Below, in pieces: positions 44,948-54,458 of a DNA stretch of 64,000 nucleotides (positions within the stretch are counted from its first letter, which is position 1; each line of letters starts with the position of its first letter). The stretch is from assembly GCF_000011065.1 (NCBI RefSeq), contig NC_004663.1:2976001-3040000 (forward strand), written 5' to 3'. Origin of the DNA: Bacteroides thetaiotaomicron VPI-5482 (GTDB taxonomy: Bacteria; Bacteroidota; Bacteroidia; Bacteroidales; Bacteroidaceae). The position numbers and the translations under genes were made by a program. The notes beneath the pieces are model-generated. The model searched no databases and was not told the origin of the DNA. It was given only the letters and a program-made list of their open reading frames with translations.

Positions 44948-46255
44948 TTATTCCCATTCAATAGTCGCATTAGGTTTCGGCGACATATCATAGCAAACAC
45001 GATTCACATTCTTCACTTCTTTCAGAATACGGTCTGTGATTTTCATCAGGATAGGCCAGTCTACCGGTTCAATAGTAGCTGTCATAGCATCTACCGTATT
45101 GACAGCGCGGATAATCACCGGCCAATCGAAAGAACGGGCATTATCGCGTACACCAACAGATTTAAAGTCAGGCACTACGGTAAAGTATTGCCATACCTTT
45201 TTATCCAGGCCGGCAATCTGGAATTCTTCACGCAAAATGGCGTCAGACTCACGTACTGCTTCCAGACGATCGCGTGTGATAGCACCCAGACAACGTACAC
45301 CTAAACCAGGACCGGGGAACGGCTGACGGTAAACCATCTCATAAGGCAACCCCAACTCCAGACCACAAGCACGCACTTCATCCTTGAACAACTGGCGCAA
45401 GGGCTCTACAAGCTGGAACTTAAGATCTTCAGGCAGACCGCCTACATTATGATGAGATTTCACCATCTTGGCAGTCTTCGTTCCGCTCTCTACAATATCC
45501 GGATAAATAGTACCCTGACCTAAGAAATCGATACCATCCAGTTTACGTGCTTCTTCTTCGAACACACGGATAAACTCACCACCGATAATCTTACGTTTCT
45601 GTTCGGGATCTTCCACACCTGCCAATTTATCCAGGAAGCGGTCTGTTACATCTACATAAACCAGATTTGCTTTCAATTGGTTGCTGAATACTTCAACAAC
45701 ATCTTCAGACTCACCTTTACGCATCAAGCCGTGATTTACGTGCACGCATACCAAATTTTCACCGATTGCCTTCAAAAGTAAAGCAGCTACCACTGAGCTG
45801 TCAACACCACCCGACAATGCCAGCAATACTTTCTTATCACCCACCTGACGTCTGATCAGCTCGATCTGGTCATTGACAAAGTTCGCCATATTCCAGTTAG
45901 CTTCAGCCTGACAAGTATCAAATACGAAAGACTTTATAGCAGCCTTAATAGCCTCGATATCATCTGTAAATGCCGGAAGCTTCACTGCGCAAGTCGCTTT
46001 ATCGTGACCGGCAGCCATAACAGGAATCCCCATCGTATAAATAGACGGATTCACGTCAATAGCAACACCGTCGATCACGTTGTTCAGTCCACCATTGATA
46101 ATAATACCCTTTACGTTGGGCAATGCTTTCAGTTCTTCTACTGTGATGTCGTGAGGATAAATCTCACTATAAACTCCTAATGCACGGATGGCGCGCGCCA
46201 ATACCGTATTCTCGTGACTACCCAAGTCAAGGATAACAATCATGTCCTGTTTCAT
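44948..46255 (-). CDS. GMP synthase-like protein lacking most of the glutaminase domain
   Basis: A 435-residue protein; GuaA is normally about 510-525. The C-terminal two thirds form an intact ATP pyrophosphatase and dimerisation domain: P-loop LALSGGVDSSVVAALL (148-154), VNHGLMRKGE, QGTIYPDIVESGTKTAKMVK, then SHHNVGGLPEDL, and YRQPFPGPGLGVRCLG, ending NATIEWE. The N-terminal glutaminase domain starts normally (VILDLGSHENTVLARAIRAL). Where the nucleophile motif GxCYGxQ belongs, it reads GIPVMAAGHDKA, and the ~85 residues that should carry the catalytic His and Glu are missing. It cannot hydrolyse glutamine itself, so it must use free ammonia or a partner. The frame is intact and has a promoter and terminator, so it does not look like a decaying gene. 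Confidence 0.93.
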   Translation of the reverse strand: MKQDMIVILDLGSHENTVLARAIRALGVYSEIYPHDITVEELKALPNVKGIIINGGLNNVIDGVAIDVNPSIYTMGIPVMAAGHDKATCAVKLPAFTDDIEAIKAAIKSFVFDTCQAEANWNMANFVNDQIELIRRQVGDKKVLLALSGGVDSSVVAALLLKAIGENLVCVHVNHGLMRKGESEDVVEVFSNQLKANLVYVDVTDRFLDKLAGVEDPEQKRKIIGGEFIRVFEEEARKLDGIDFLGQGTIYPDIVESGTKTAKMVKSHHNVGGLPEDLKFQLVEPLRQLFKDEVRACGLELGLPYEMVYRQPFPGPGLGVRCLGAITRDRLEAVRESDAILREEFQIAGLDKKVWQYFTVVPDFKSVGVRDNARSFDWPVIIRAVNTVDAMTATIEPVDWPILMKITDRILKEVKNVNRVCYDMSPKPNATIEWE

Positions 46256-46317
46256 CTGATTCTGGTTCTTTTAAGTTATTATATTGTATAAATTTGACTT
46301 TAACTTCAATTAGTCTG

Positions 46318-46325
46318 CAAATATA
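46318..46325 (-). promoter_or_regulatory. -7 element of the GMP synthase-like gene
   Basis: TATATTTG on the minus strand, with TTG 19 bp further upstream. Confidence 0.5.
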
Positions 46326-46440
46326 AAGATTTTAAAAGACGCTGCAATGTCTTGATTCCCAAAGTTTCATTTCAAATTAAATCAGCTACCACATTTATTT
46401 ATCACAGCAACCGCCTCGGACACTTTCCGAACATTCTCTT

Positions 46441-47889
46441 TTATGCTTTCAGTCGCATCACAAACCGACTTCCTTTTCCCAGTTCACTTTCTACTGTCAG
46501 CGTACCGCCATGCGCTTCCACAAAGTCTCTCGAAATAGACAAACCGAGTCCGCTGCCCTGAACTTTTGTTCCGGGAACACGGAAGTAACGGTCGAAAATA
46601 CTCTTGTGGTAACGGGGATCGATGCCTTTACCGAAATCCTGAACGTACAGGTCGATCATATCTCCTTCCTGCCTGGCGCCAATCACGACACGCCCGTTTT
46701 CTTTAGAATAACGGATCGCATTGCTGAGCAAATTAGTCAATACCCAAGCTATCTTTTCACTATCGACAAAGAGCTTGCCGATTTTCTCTTCCGGGTACTC
46801 TACTTCTATCTGGATATTGAACTTATCCGCTTGTACCTGATTAGCTTTAATCGCATATTCTATCAGTTCAATGGGCTTCGTTATCTTCGGCATTAATTGC
46901 AGCTTGCCTGCCTCTACCTGAGTCATATTCAGCAATTCGCCCGTAATGCTCAACAGGCGTTCGCTATTTTCCTTGATGCTTTTGGACAACTGTTCCTGTT
47001 CATCATTCAGCTCACCGACACGTTTATCTTCCAATAGCTGCAGACTCATCATGATAGCCGCAATCGGAGTTTTCAATTCGTGTGAAATGGTCGAAATAAA
47101 TGTAGTCTTGGCAGAATCCAGTTCCTTGAATTCCGTTATATTCTTCAGCAGAATGACATCCCCTAATTTGCTGGGTTCATCCTTCCCTGCATCCGTATTT
47201 ATGATAGGAATATAGGAAGCCTTGAAATAACTCTCTTTATCATCGGCATATATCTTTAACGGCTCTTTCTGATCTCCCGGCGTCACCAGTTCACGAATCA
47301 GCCGGCGAAGCAGATCATTCTTCAAAGACAATTCTTCCGCAGATTTACGTATGACATTACCTCTTTTCAGATTCAGCACGTTCAGTGCTTCCTCATTAAT
47401 AAACAAAATCTCACGATCCATATTCAGACCGATTATCGGATCGTCGATACTGTTCACGATGGCCTCAATGAATTTCTTGGCAGAAAGAATATCTGCTAAC
47501 GTACTTGCCCGATACTCGGCCAGACGTTCCGCCATACGGTTGAAACTCTCGGCGACTTCCCGAAACTCCTGATTATTTCTCATATCCAGCCGTTCTTCAT
47601 AATTATGATTGGCTATTTCAAGAATCCCTTGTTTCAGTTCCTTGATGGGTTTACTGATTGTTCGGGGCAACCAATACAGCAATGTCAATCCGGTCAATAT
47701 ACAAATACCGCCGGTAACGGAAATCCACAACAGAGCGCGTTCCAATGCCGGCATAGCGGCAGGGCTATCAGGTTCTGTGGCAGTCAGCAGCTGAAGGTTC
47801 ACAACAGAAAGTGTTACCAGCAAAATAATCATTCCCGCCAGCATCCCGATGCCGAGAATCAGTTTTGTTTTAATATTCATATCGTTCAT
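46441..47889 (-). CDS. Sensor histidine kinase of the kdp operon (HAMP-PAS-HisKA)
   Basis: A 483-residue membrane kinase; ATG 47889 is chosen because the upstream TTG overlaps the kdpD stop. Two membrane helices (LILGIGMLAGMIILLVTLSV and LLWISVTGGICILTGLTLLY) enclose only a short ~30-residue loop. A HAMP domain follows (PRTISKPIKELKQGI), then PAS (FIEAIVNSIDDPIIGLNMDR). HisKA has FISTISHELKTPIAAIMMSL (phospho-His near 270), and the ATPase has NLLSNAIRYS, DFGKGID and GSGLGLSISRDFVEAHGG. It lacks the four-helix DUF4118 and GAF parts of KdpD. Together with the separate KdpD N-terminal protein upstream, it forms a split KdpD. No response regulator gene is adjacent. Confidence 0.9.
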   Translation of the reverse strand: MNDMNIKTKLILGIGMLAGMIILLVTLSVVNLQLLTATEPDSPAAMPALERALLWISVTGGICILTGLTLLYWLPRTISKPIKELKQGILEIANHNYEERLDMRNNQEFREVAESFNRMAERLAEYRASTLADILSAKKFIEAIVNSIDDPIIGLNMDREILFINEEALNVLNLKRGNVIRKSAEELSLKNDLLRRLIRELVTPGDQKEPLKIYADDKESYFKASYIPIINTDAGKDEPSKLGDVILLKNITEFKELDSAKTTFISTISHELKTPIAAIMMSLQLLEDKRVGELNDEQEQLSKSIKENSERLLSITGELLNMTQVEAGKLQLMPKITKPIELIEYAIKANQVQADKFNIQIEVEYPEEKIGKLFVDSEKIAWVLTNLLSNAIRYSKENGRVVIGARQEGDMIDLYVQDFGKGIDPRYHKSIFDRYFRVPGTKVQGSGLGLSISRDFVEAHGGTLTVESELGKGSRFVMRLKA

Positions 47890-47899
47890 ACGGTTAATA

Positions 47900-49033
47900 T
47901 TATGCAAGTATAATCAAATCTACATTAGCTTGTGACAAATTATTCAAAAACTTTCGATATCCGAGTATGGAGCAAATGGCATGAGGAAATCTCAGATTAG
48001 GAGTTCCCATGCAGACAGAAGATATTTGCTTGTCCCGACAAACTTTGACAATACTCCCCAGAATATCCTTCGACTGCACCTGGATGACCTCTCCGCCCAG
48101 TTCTGCTACCAGCTTAAAATGATTCAGCAAATAACGCTGACTGGCCAGATCAATCCGGTCCATACTCTCCCTCGGAGTCTGCACATAGAGAGCAACAAAA
48201 GTTGTATTATATCGTGTTGCCAGACGTGCCGCCTTCCGGATAATCCTCCTGGGTGTTTTCTCATGACTACTGATACAAGCCATGAACTTCTCATGCCTGA
48301 TTCCGACCGAAACACCCATCACAACCTCATTCTCCACCTTCTTCTCCACCCGGAGCGCCACTTCCTTCAGAGCCAGTTCCCGCAGTTGAAGGATATTCTC
48401 GGTCCGGAAGAAATTATCCAGTGCTGTCTGAATCTTTTCCGGACGGTATATCTTTCCTGCTTTCAGACGCGAGATCAGTTCTTCCGCTGTCAAGTCGATA
48501 TTCACCACTTCATCCGCTTCCTGAAGCACACTGTCCGGCACCCGTTCTTTCACCTCGATCCCTGTAATCTCCTGCACTTCTTCATTCACACTCTCGATAT
48601 GCTGGATATTGATTGCGGAAATCACATTAATCCCCTCATCCAACAGAGTCATCACATCCTGCCAACGTTTCTCGTTCAAACTGCCTTCCACATTGGTGTG
48701 TGCCAGTTCGTCCACAATCACAATCTCGGGATGAAGGCGGATAATGGCGTCCACATCCATTTCCTCCAACTCTTTTCCTTTATAGAAAATTTTACGTCGG
48801 GGGATCACAGGCAGTCCCTGCATCAGAGCCTCCGTTCCGGCACGTCCGTGAGTTTCAATATAGCCGATTTGTACATCCACCCCATTCTCCAGCAGTTCAT
48901 GAGCCTCCTGAAGCATACGGTAAGACTTCCCTACACCGGCTATCATGCCGATATAGATTTTAAACTTGCCTCGATGAGACTTCTTGATCAGATCCAAAAA
49001 ATGTTGTACACTCTGTTCTCTATCCATATCCAT
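47900..49033 (-). CDS. kdpD: KdpD N-terminal sensor module (KdpD + universal stress domain)
   Basis: A 377-residue protein corresponding to the cytoplasmic N-terminal part of KdpD without the kinase. The KdpD domain (~15-225) has a Walker A motif (IGMIAGVGKSYRMLQEAHEL), GYIETHGRAGTEALMQGL, and Walker B VIVDELAHTNVEGSLNEKRW. The second part (~235-377) is a universal-stress-protein-like domain ending SILGYRKFLNNLSQANVDLI. In E. coli these domains sense K+ or c-di-AMP and are fused to the kinase. Here the kinase is a separate gene 10 bp downstream. Signal transfer must therefore occur between proteins. Confidence 0.93.
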   Translation of the reverse strand: MDMDREQSVQHFLDLIKKSHRGKFKIYIGMIAGVGKSYRMLQEAHELLENGVDVQIGYIETHGRAGTEALMQGLPVIPRRKIFYKGKELEEMDVDAIIRLHPEIVIVDELAHTNVEGSLNEKRWQDVMTLLDEGINVISAINIQHIESVNEEVQEITGIEVKERVPDSVLQEADEVVNIDLTAEELISRLKAGKIYRPEKIQTALDNFFRTENILQLRELALKEVALRVEKKVENEVVMGVSVGIRHEKFMACISSHEKTPRRIIRKAARLATRYNTTFVALYVQTPRESMDRIDLASQRYLLNHFKLVAELGGEVIQVQSKDILGSIVKVCRDKQISSVCMGTPNLRFPHAICSILGYRKFLNNLSQANVDLIILA

Positions 49034-49125
49034 TTCATTAATTGCTGTTTATAAACTATTTCAACCCGTAGTAATCATCACGATCACCACGGGTTTCTGC
49101 ATAATAAAAATTCATGAGTTTATAT

Positions 49126-49872
49126 CTATGGTCTTAAAGTTACGCCAAAAACCAAAAAAGCATCTTCAACACATGGATTCCATATAGCCTGTGCAAATAT
49201 CGGCAATGAAAACTTATCATTAATTTTTATCTCTGTCATTCCTTTTAAAGCTACATTAGTCACGGCGAAGCCACTATTCGTGTAGATACCCTCCGCCTTA
49301 TACGGCACTGCGCCGCAAGTTACATTTAAATCGACATTTTTCACACTGAAAGGATAGTTCAGTTCCAGATAGGAGGAATAATTCTGCTTCAGTTCTCCGC
49401 TATCATTCAGCTTCTTGTCTTTTCCGGCAAACATCGTATACCACGCTACGGACAGGGGAAACTTCTCTACGGGCAACGTATAAGCCAATCCCGCCTCAAA
49501 ATGATGTCCCGTCTCGTGGCTCTTAAAATTAAAATATTTATATGCCCCTTCACCTTCCCACCACAAATCGGCAACCGTCAGCGTAGGTCCCGCCTTACCA
49601 AACTTATAGGCAAGAGTCAGATCCAGTTCTTTATTCCCTCCACTGAAATTAGTAGATCCCCATGCGGTAACAGAAAAATTATCGAACCCAAACCCCAGCG
49701 TGGGTTGAAAAGCCGCACCTCCACCCTGGTACATTCCCCGCCAGACATAGGAACTGACAATATCTCCCTGCACAGCAAATTCCTGTGCTTTTGCATCCGT
49801 TATACCCGATACGCATACAGTTGCCGCAACCAATGCTCCTACAACAATCTTCTTACTAAAAAAACTCTTCAT
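49126..49872 (-). CDS. Outer-membrane beta-barrel-like protein in the kdp operon
   Basis: A 248-residue secreted protein. The signal peptide (MKSFFSKKIVVGALVAATVC to about AKA) is followed by QEFAVQGDIVSSYVWRGMYQ and alternating aromatic beta strands typical of a small outer-membrane barrel; the C-terminus is FLVFGVTLRP. The SSYVWRG start resembles putative porins of the TorF type, an impression from memory. It sits between kdpC (115 bp) and kdpD (92 bp) in the same direction, which suggests a role in potassium entry across the outer membrane or in envelope sensing. No direct evidence of substrate. Confidence 0.75.
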   Translation of the reverse strand: MKSFFSKKIVVGALVAATVCVSGITDAKAQEFAVQGDIVSSYVWRGMYQGGGAAFQPTLGFGFDNFSVTAWGSTNFSGGNKELDLTLAYKFGKAGPTLTVADLWWEGEGAYKYFNFKSHETGHHFEAGLAYTLPVEKFPLSVAWYTMFAGKDKKLNDSGELKQNYSSYLELNYPFSVKNVDLNVTCGAVPYKAEGIYTNSGFAVTNVALKGMTEIKINDKFSLPIFAQAIWNPCVEDAFLVFGVTLRP

Positions 49873-49987
49873 ATTTATCTTTTTATTTTATGTTTCTAAA
49901 AAAGAGCAGCGCCCTGTCCAGCCCTGTTTATTTGAACCGCAATAAATAACTAAAACGATTCGGACAGGCACGCCGCCCAGTGTTTGG

Positions 49988-50557
49988 TTATTTATTCTCT
50001 TCAAGTGCTATATTCAGCTTCAGCACATTTATTTTCTCCGTTCCGAAAATTCCGAGTAAAGGCTTCTCCACACTTTGATCAACGATTTCTTTCACTTGAT
50101 TTTCAGTCAGTCCACGTGCCTGTGCCACTCTCTTTACCTGCACATATGCACATTGCGGAGTAATATTAGGGTCGAGACCGGAGGCACTCGCCGTTACCAT
50201 CTCCGCCGGAACATCTTTACGGCTCAGATAGGGATGATGTACAAGGAACGTATCGATACGCGCTTCCACTTCAGCCAGATATTCGGGATTCGTGGGTCCT
50301 TTGTTGCTGCCGGACGAACTAGAAGCATCATAACCGTCTCCGGCACACGAAGGACGTCCCCAGAAATAAATATCTTTTGTAAACATCTGACCGACATTGG
50401 CCGCACCCACCACTTTTCCATCCAGTGTGGCAACTTCAGCATTTCCCTTATTAGGTCCTGCCACTTGTGCAAACAACCACAAAATAAGAATATAGAATAC
50501 GGAGAAAAAGACACAGAAAACAAGAGTTATCTTTAGTGATTTAAATAAAGTTTTCAT
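49988..50557 (-). CDS. kdpC: KdpC, K+-transporting ATPase subunit C
   Basis: A 189-residue subunit with one N-terminal membrane helix (ITLVFCVFFSVFYILILWLF) and a periplasmic domain. Family motifs include YFWGRPSCAGDGYDASSSSG, the GSNKGPTNPEYL segment, VTASASGLDPNITPQCAYVQ and RVAQARGL. It stabilises the KdpFABC complex and is thought to raise its K+ affinity. 16 bp after kdpB. Confidence 0.96.
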   Translation of the reverse strand: MKTLFKSLKITLVFCVFFSVFYILILWLFAQVAGPNKGNAEVATLDGKVVGAANVGQMFTKDIYFWGRPSCAGDGYDASSSSGSNKGPTNPEYLAEVEARIDTFLVHHPYLSRKDVPAEMVTASASGLDPNITPQCAYVQVKRVAQARGLTENQVKEIVDQSVEKPLLGIFGTEKINVLKLNIALEENK

Positions 50558-50573
50558 CGCTATTGTTTTTTAA

Positions 50574-52607
50574 TTAAAAGAATAAACCTACTAATAAATC
50601 AATCAGTTTAATTCCGATAAACGGAGCAATCACACCACCTACACCGTAAATCAGCAGATTCCGGCGAAGCAAAGCACTTGCACCTATCGGCTTGTACTGA
50701 ACGCCACGCAAAGCCAACGGAATCAAGATCGGAATAATAATCGCATTGAAGATGACTGCCGAAAGGATCGCACTCTCAGGACTATGCAACTGCATGATAT
50801 TCAACGCCGCCAGTTCGGGGATAGCCACCATAAACAAGGCGGGGACAATGGCAAAATATTTAGCCACATCGTTGGCGATAGAGAAAGTAGTCAGTGTTCC
50901 ACGGGTCATCAGCAACTGCTTACCGATTTCCACAATCTCGATCAGTTTGGTAGGATCATTATCCAGATCTACCATATTGCCGGCTTCCTTTGCAGCCTGC
51001 GTACCACTGTTCATTGCTACTCCGACATTCGCCTGAGCCAAAGCGGGAGCATCATTCGTACCGTCCCCCATCATTGCCACCAGTTTGCCGGACTGTTGTT
51101 CCTTCTTGATATATTCCATTTTATCTTCCGGCTTCGCTTCGGCAATAAAATCATCGACACCTGCCTTTTCTGCAATATATTTGGCAGTCAGCGGGTTATC
51201 ACCGGTCACCATCACTGTCTTCACTCCCATTTTGCGCAAGCGTTCGAAACGTTCCTGAATACCCGGCTTGATGATATCCTGCAATTCGATAACACCCGTC
51301 ACTTTCCGATTAACACATACCACCAACGGCGTACCACCATTGCTTGAAATAGCAGCGATCACCTTTTCCACTTCTTCGGGGAATTTATTTCCGGCAGTTT
51401 CCACAATCTTACGGATAGCATCAAAAGCCCCTTTACGAATCTGAGTTCCGTCCGGCAAATCGACACCCGAGCATTTGGTTTCGGCTGTAAACTTAATCAT
51501 TCGTGCGCCTGTCGTATTCAAGCTGCGCATACGGATACCTGATTCACGTCCCAGTTCTACGATTGATTTGCCTTCCGGAGTTTCATCGGACAGAGAAGAA
51601 AGCAGACAGTTTTCTACAAAAGCGTGCAGATCAATGCCCGGCGCAGTGTGAAAATGGGTAGCTTTACGATTACCGATGGTGATAGTTCCGGTCTTATCCA
51701 GCAACAAGGTATCAATATCGCCGGCAGTTTCCACTGCCTTACCCGATTTTGTTATCACATTCGCACGTAGTGCACGGTCCATACCGGCAATACCGATGGC
51801 AGAAAGAAGTCCTCCGATTGTTGTCGGAATCAGACACACAAACAAAGAAATAAGTGAAGCAATGGTAATGACAGTATTGCTGTAATCGGCAAACGGTTTT
51901 AACGTCACACACACAATGACAAAGACAAGTGTAAAACCAGCCAGCAGAATAGTCAGTGCTATCTCATTCGGAGTTTTCTGACGAGACGCACCTTCTACCA
52001 GTGCAATCATTTTATCCAGAAAACTTTCTCCCGGTTGGGTGGTCACCATTACTTTTATATGATCGGACAATACTTTCGTACCTCCCGTCACTGAGCTTTT
52101 ATCGCCGCCTGCCTCCCGGATCACCGGAGCAGACTCACCTGTAATCGCACTTTCATCGATAGAGGCCAATCCTTCGATTATTTCCCCATCGGACGGAATC
52201 ACGTCTCCGGCTTCACAGACAAACACATCTCCTTTCTTTAGCTGTGAAGAACTTACAGTCACTATTTGATTACCTTCCACCTTTTTGGCAGGTGTCTCTT
52301 CCCGTGTTTTACGCAGGCTGTCGGCTTGCGCTTTTCCCCGTGCTTCGGCAATCGCTTCGGCAAAATTGGCAAACAGCAGTGTAATAAACAGAATGATAAA
52401 CACAGCTATGTTGTAGGCAAACGAACCCTGAGAGGGATTGATGATGGAGTAAAGTGTCACAAACAACATGACCACTGTAGCCACCTCTACCGTATACATG
52501 ATCGGGTTCTTTATCATCAGTCGCGGGTTTAGCTTCACGAATGATTGTTTCAGGCTTTCTATAACTTGCTCCTTTTGAAACAAAGAAGCTGATTTCATAT
52601 TTTTCAT
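50574..52607 (-). CDS. kdpB: KdpB, K+-transporting P-type ATPase subunit B
   Basis: A 677-residue catalytic subunit that hydrolyses ATP to drive K+ uptake. Features in order: N-terminal membrane helices, actuator loop DESAITGESAPVIREAGGD (TGES dephosphorylation motif), and phosphorylation motif LLLDKTGTITIGN (Asp near residue 300). Nucleotide and hinge motifs KGAFDAIRK, MVTGDNPLTAKYIAEKAGVD and MMGDGTNDAPALAQANVGVA follow, and then C-terminal helices. All catalytic residues are present and the length equals that of other KdpB proteins. Confidence 0.98.
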   Translation of the reverse strand: MKNMKSASLFQKEQVIESLKQSFVKLNPRLMIKNPIMYTVEVATVVMLFVTLYSIINPSQGSFAYNIAVFIILFITLLFANFAEAIAEARGKAQADSLRKTREETPAKKVEGNQIVTVSSSQLKKGDVFVCEAGDVIPSDGEIIEGLASIDESAITGESAPVIREAGGDKSSVTGGTKVLSDHIKVMVTTQPGESFLDKMIALVEGASRQKTPNEIALTILLAGFTLVFVIVCVTLKPFADYSNTVITIASLISLFVCLIPTTIGGLLSAIGIAGMDRALRANVITKSGKAVETAGDIDTLLLDKTGTITIGNRKATHFHTAPGIDLHAFVENCLLSSLSDETPEGKSIVELGRESGIRMRSLNTTGARMIKFTAETKCSGVDLPDGTQIRKGAFDAIRKIVETAGNKFPEEVEKVIAAISSNGGTPLVVCVNRKVTGVIELQDIIKPGIQERFERLRKMGVKTVMVTGDNPLTAKYIAEKAGVDDFIAEAKPEDKMEYIKKEQQSGKLVAMMGDGTNDAPALAQANVGVAMNSGTQAAKEAGNMVDLDNDPTKLIEIVEIGKQLLMTRGTLTTFSIANDVAKYFAIVPALFMVAIPELAALNIMQLHSPESAILSAVIFNAIIIPILIPLALRGVQYKPIGASALLRRNLLIYGVGGVIAPFIGIKLIDLLVGLFF

Positions 52608-52625
52608 ATCTTCTCTAATTCAGAA

Positions 52626-54332
52626 TTACAAACTTAAATGTTCGGCAATTGTACTCAAAGCGTGTACCGGGAAGAAGGACAGAGCAGCCACAATGAAGAT
52701 AACGACAAACGTCATTATTCCGAAAGTCAGCGTATCAGTCTTCAGTGTTCCGGCACTCTCGGGAATGAACTTCTTCTGAGCCAGCAGGCCGGCAATGGCA
52801 ACTTGTCCGATAATAGGCAGGAATCGGCTAAGAATAAGTACAATACCACAGGTCCAGTTCCAGAAATAAGTATTATCTCCCAGTCCTTCAAAGCCGGAAC
52901 CATTGTTAGCGGCACAAGATGTATACTCATAAAGCTGCTCACTCAAGCCGTGGAATCCAAGATTGTTCAGCCAACCGCCCTCGCTTTCCACAAAGTCAGG
53001 ATGATATACATATATATAACTTGAGATTGCTGTGAACACTAATATGACAAATGGATGAAGCAGTGCTACTATCGTAGCTATTTTCATTTCACGGGCTTCT
53101 ACTTTCTTTCCGAGAAATTCCGGGGTACGACCTACCATCAAACCGCTGATAAATACCGCGATAATAATGAACGTATAATAATTCATCCAACCTACGCCTA
53201 CACCGCCGAACCAAGTATTAATCTGCATATTCAGCATCTCCATCATACCTGACAACGGCATAGTAGAATCATGCATACCATTCACCGAACCATTGGAAGT
53301 AACAGTAGTCACAATGCTCCAAAGTGCTGTAGCTCCGGCACCCAAACGAACTTCCTTACCTTCCATCGCACCGTTATCCTGCGCAATTCCCAGTTCATCG
53401 ATACGGGGATTTCCACCCATTTCCTGACTGACATTGATACAGACGCCTACCAGGAAAGCAAAGAGCATCACTCCGAAAATACTATAAGCCAGTTTCTTTC
53501 TACGAGTATAAAACCCTAATGCAAGTACCATTGCCATCGGAATAATCAAGATAGACCAGCACTCCACCATATTGGTAAGATAAGTCGGATTTTCCAACGG
53601 ATGAGAAGAGTTCACACCAAAGTAACCGCCTCCATTCGTTCCTAATTGTTTAATGGGCACAATGGCAGCCGCAGGTCCTTGCGAAACCATCTGTTCCTGT
53701 CCTTCGAGGGTAGTGACCTTCATTTTTCCGTCGAATCCCATCGGGGTTCCCTGAAGAATCAGGATGAAACCTACAATCAAAGAAAGCGGTAACAGGATAC
53801 GTGTACAGCTCACTACCAAAAAATGCCAGAAGTTACCGATTGTTTTTGTTGTCTTGGCAGCCATACTCTTCATAATACCAGCCATAGCAGCCATACCGGT
53901 TGCAGCGGTAATAAACTGGAAGAGCATAATGACAAACAGCTGTGTGAAATAAGTCAATCCGCTTTCACCACTATAGTGCTGCAAGTTACAGTTGACCATA
54001 AAACTGATACAGGTATTAAAAGCCTGATCCGGCGTTTGGGGACCGTTGCCATCCGGATTTAAAGGTAACCATCCTTGCGAAACCAGCAATACCATTCCCC
54101 ATACGAACCAAAATGCATTCAATATCAATAATGCTTTCAGGAACTGTTTCCAGTTCATTTCTTCTTTAGGGTCAATTCCGCATACTTTATAAATGACTCT
54201 TTCAATAGGAGCCATGAAATCCGACCAGGTTTTCTCTCCTTTATAAACCTTGGCAATGTATCTTCCTAGTGGATAAGCCAAAATCACCATCAAGGCAACT
54301 TGTGCGACCACACCTAAAATTTCTGTATTCAT
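52626..54332 (-). CDS. kdpA: KdpA, K+-transporting ATPase subunit A (channel subunit)
   Basis: A 568-residue membrane protein of the superfamily of K+ transporters, with about ten helices and four selectivity-filter-like repeats (for example VNCNLQHYSGESGLTYF, LGTNGGGYFGVNSSHPLENP, SNGSVNGMHDSTMPL, and CAANNGSGFEGLGDNTYFW). It binds K+ from the periplasm and passes it toward KdpB. It is 18 bp upstream of kdpB and preceded by kdpF. Confidence 0.98.
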   Translation of the reverse strand: MNTEILGVVAQVALMVILAYPLGRYIAKVYKGEKTWSDFMAPIERVIYKVCGIDPKEEMNWKQFLKALLILNAFWFVWGMVLLVSQGWLPLNPDGNGPQTPDQAFNTCISFMVNCNLQHYSGESGLTYFTQLFVIMLFQFITAATGMAAMAGIMKSMAAKTTKTIGNFWHFLVVSCTRILLPLSLIVGFILILQGTPMGFDGKMKVTTLEGQEQMVSQGPAAAIVPIKQLGTNGGGYFGVNSSHPLENPTYLTNMVECWSILIIPMAMVLALGFYTRRKKLAYSIFGVMLFAFLVGVCINVSQEMGGNPRIDELGIAQDNGAMEGKEVRLGAGATALWSIVTTVTSNGSVNGMHDSTMPLSGMMEMLNMQINTWFGGVGVGWMNYYTFIIIAVFISGLMVGRTPEFLGKKVEAREMKIATIVALLHPFVILVFTAISSYIYVYHPDFVESEGGWLNNLGFHGLSEQLYEYTSCAANNGSGFEGLGDNTYFWNWTCGIVLILSRFLPIIGQVAIAGLLAQKKFIPESAGTLKTDTLTFGIMTFVVIFIVAALSFFPVHALSTIAEHLSL

Positions 54333-54356
54333 ACTTTTACCTTAAACTGTATAACT

Positions 54357-54437
54357 TTAAAACTTTTCGGGTCTGATGAGTACATACATCAAATAACCGA
54401 AGATTGCAATACCTAATACAAATAGTGTTGTGTACAT
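54357..54437 (-). CDS. kdpF: KdpF, small stabilising subunit
   Basis: A 26-residue single-helix protein (MYTTLFVLGIAIFGYLMYVL, then IRPEKF), missed by ordinary ORF cut-offs. The size, one hydrophobic helix and RPEKF-type basic tail match KdpF, which packs against KdpA/KdpB in the complex. A purine-rich AGGAAAGGAG lies just upstream of the ATG. It ends 24 bp before kdpA. Confidence 0.9.
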   Translation of the reverse strand: MYTTLFVLGIAIFGYLMYVLIRPEKF

Positions 54438-54458
54438 AATTAATTCTCCTTTCCTCTT

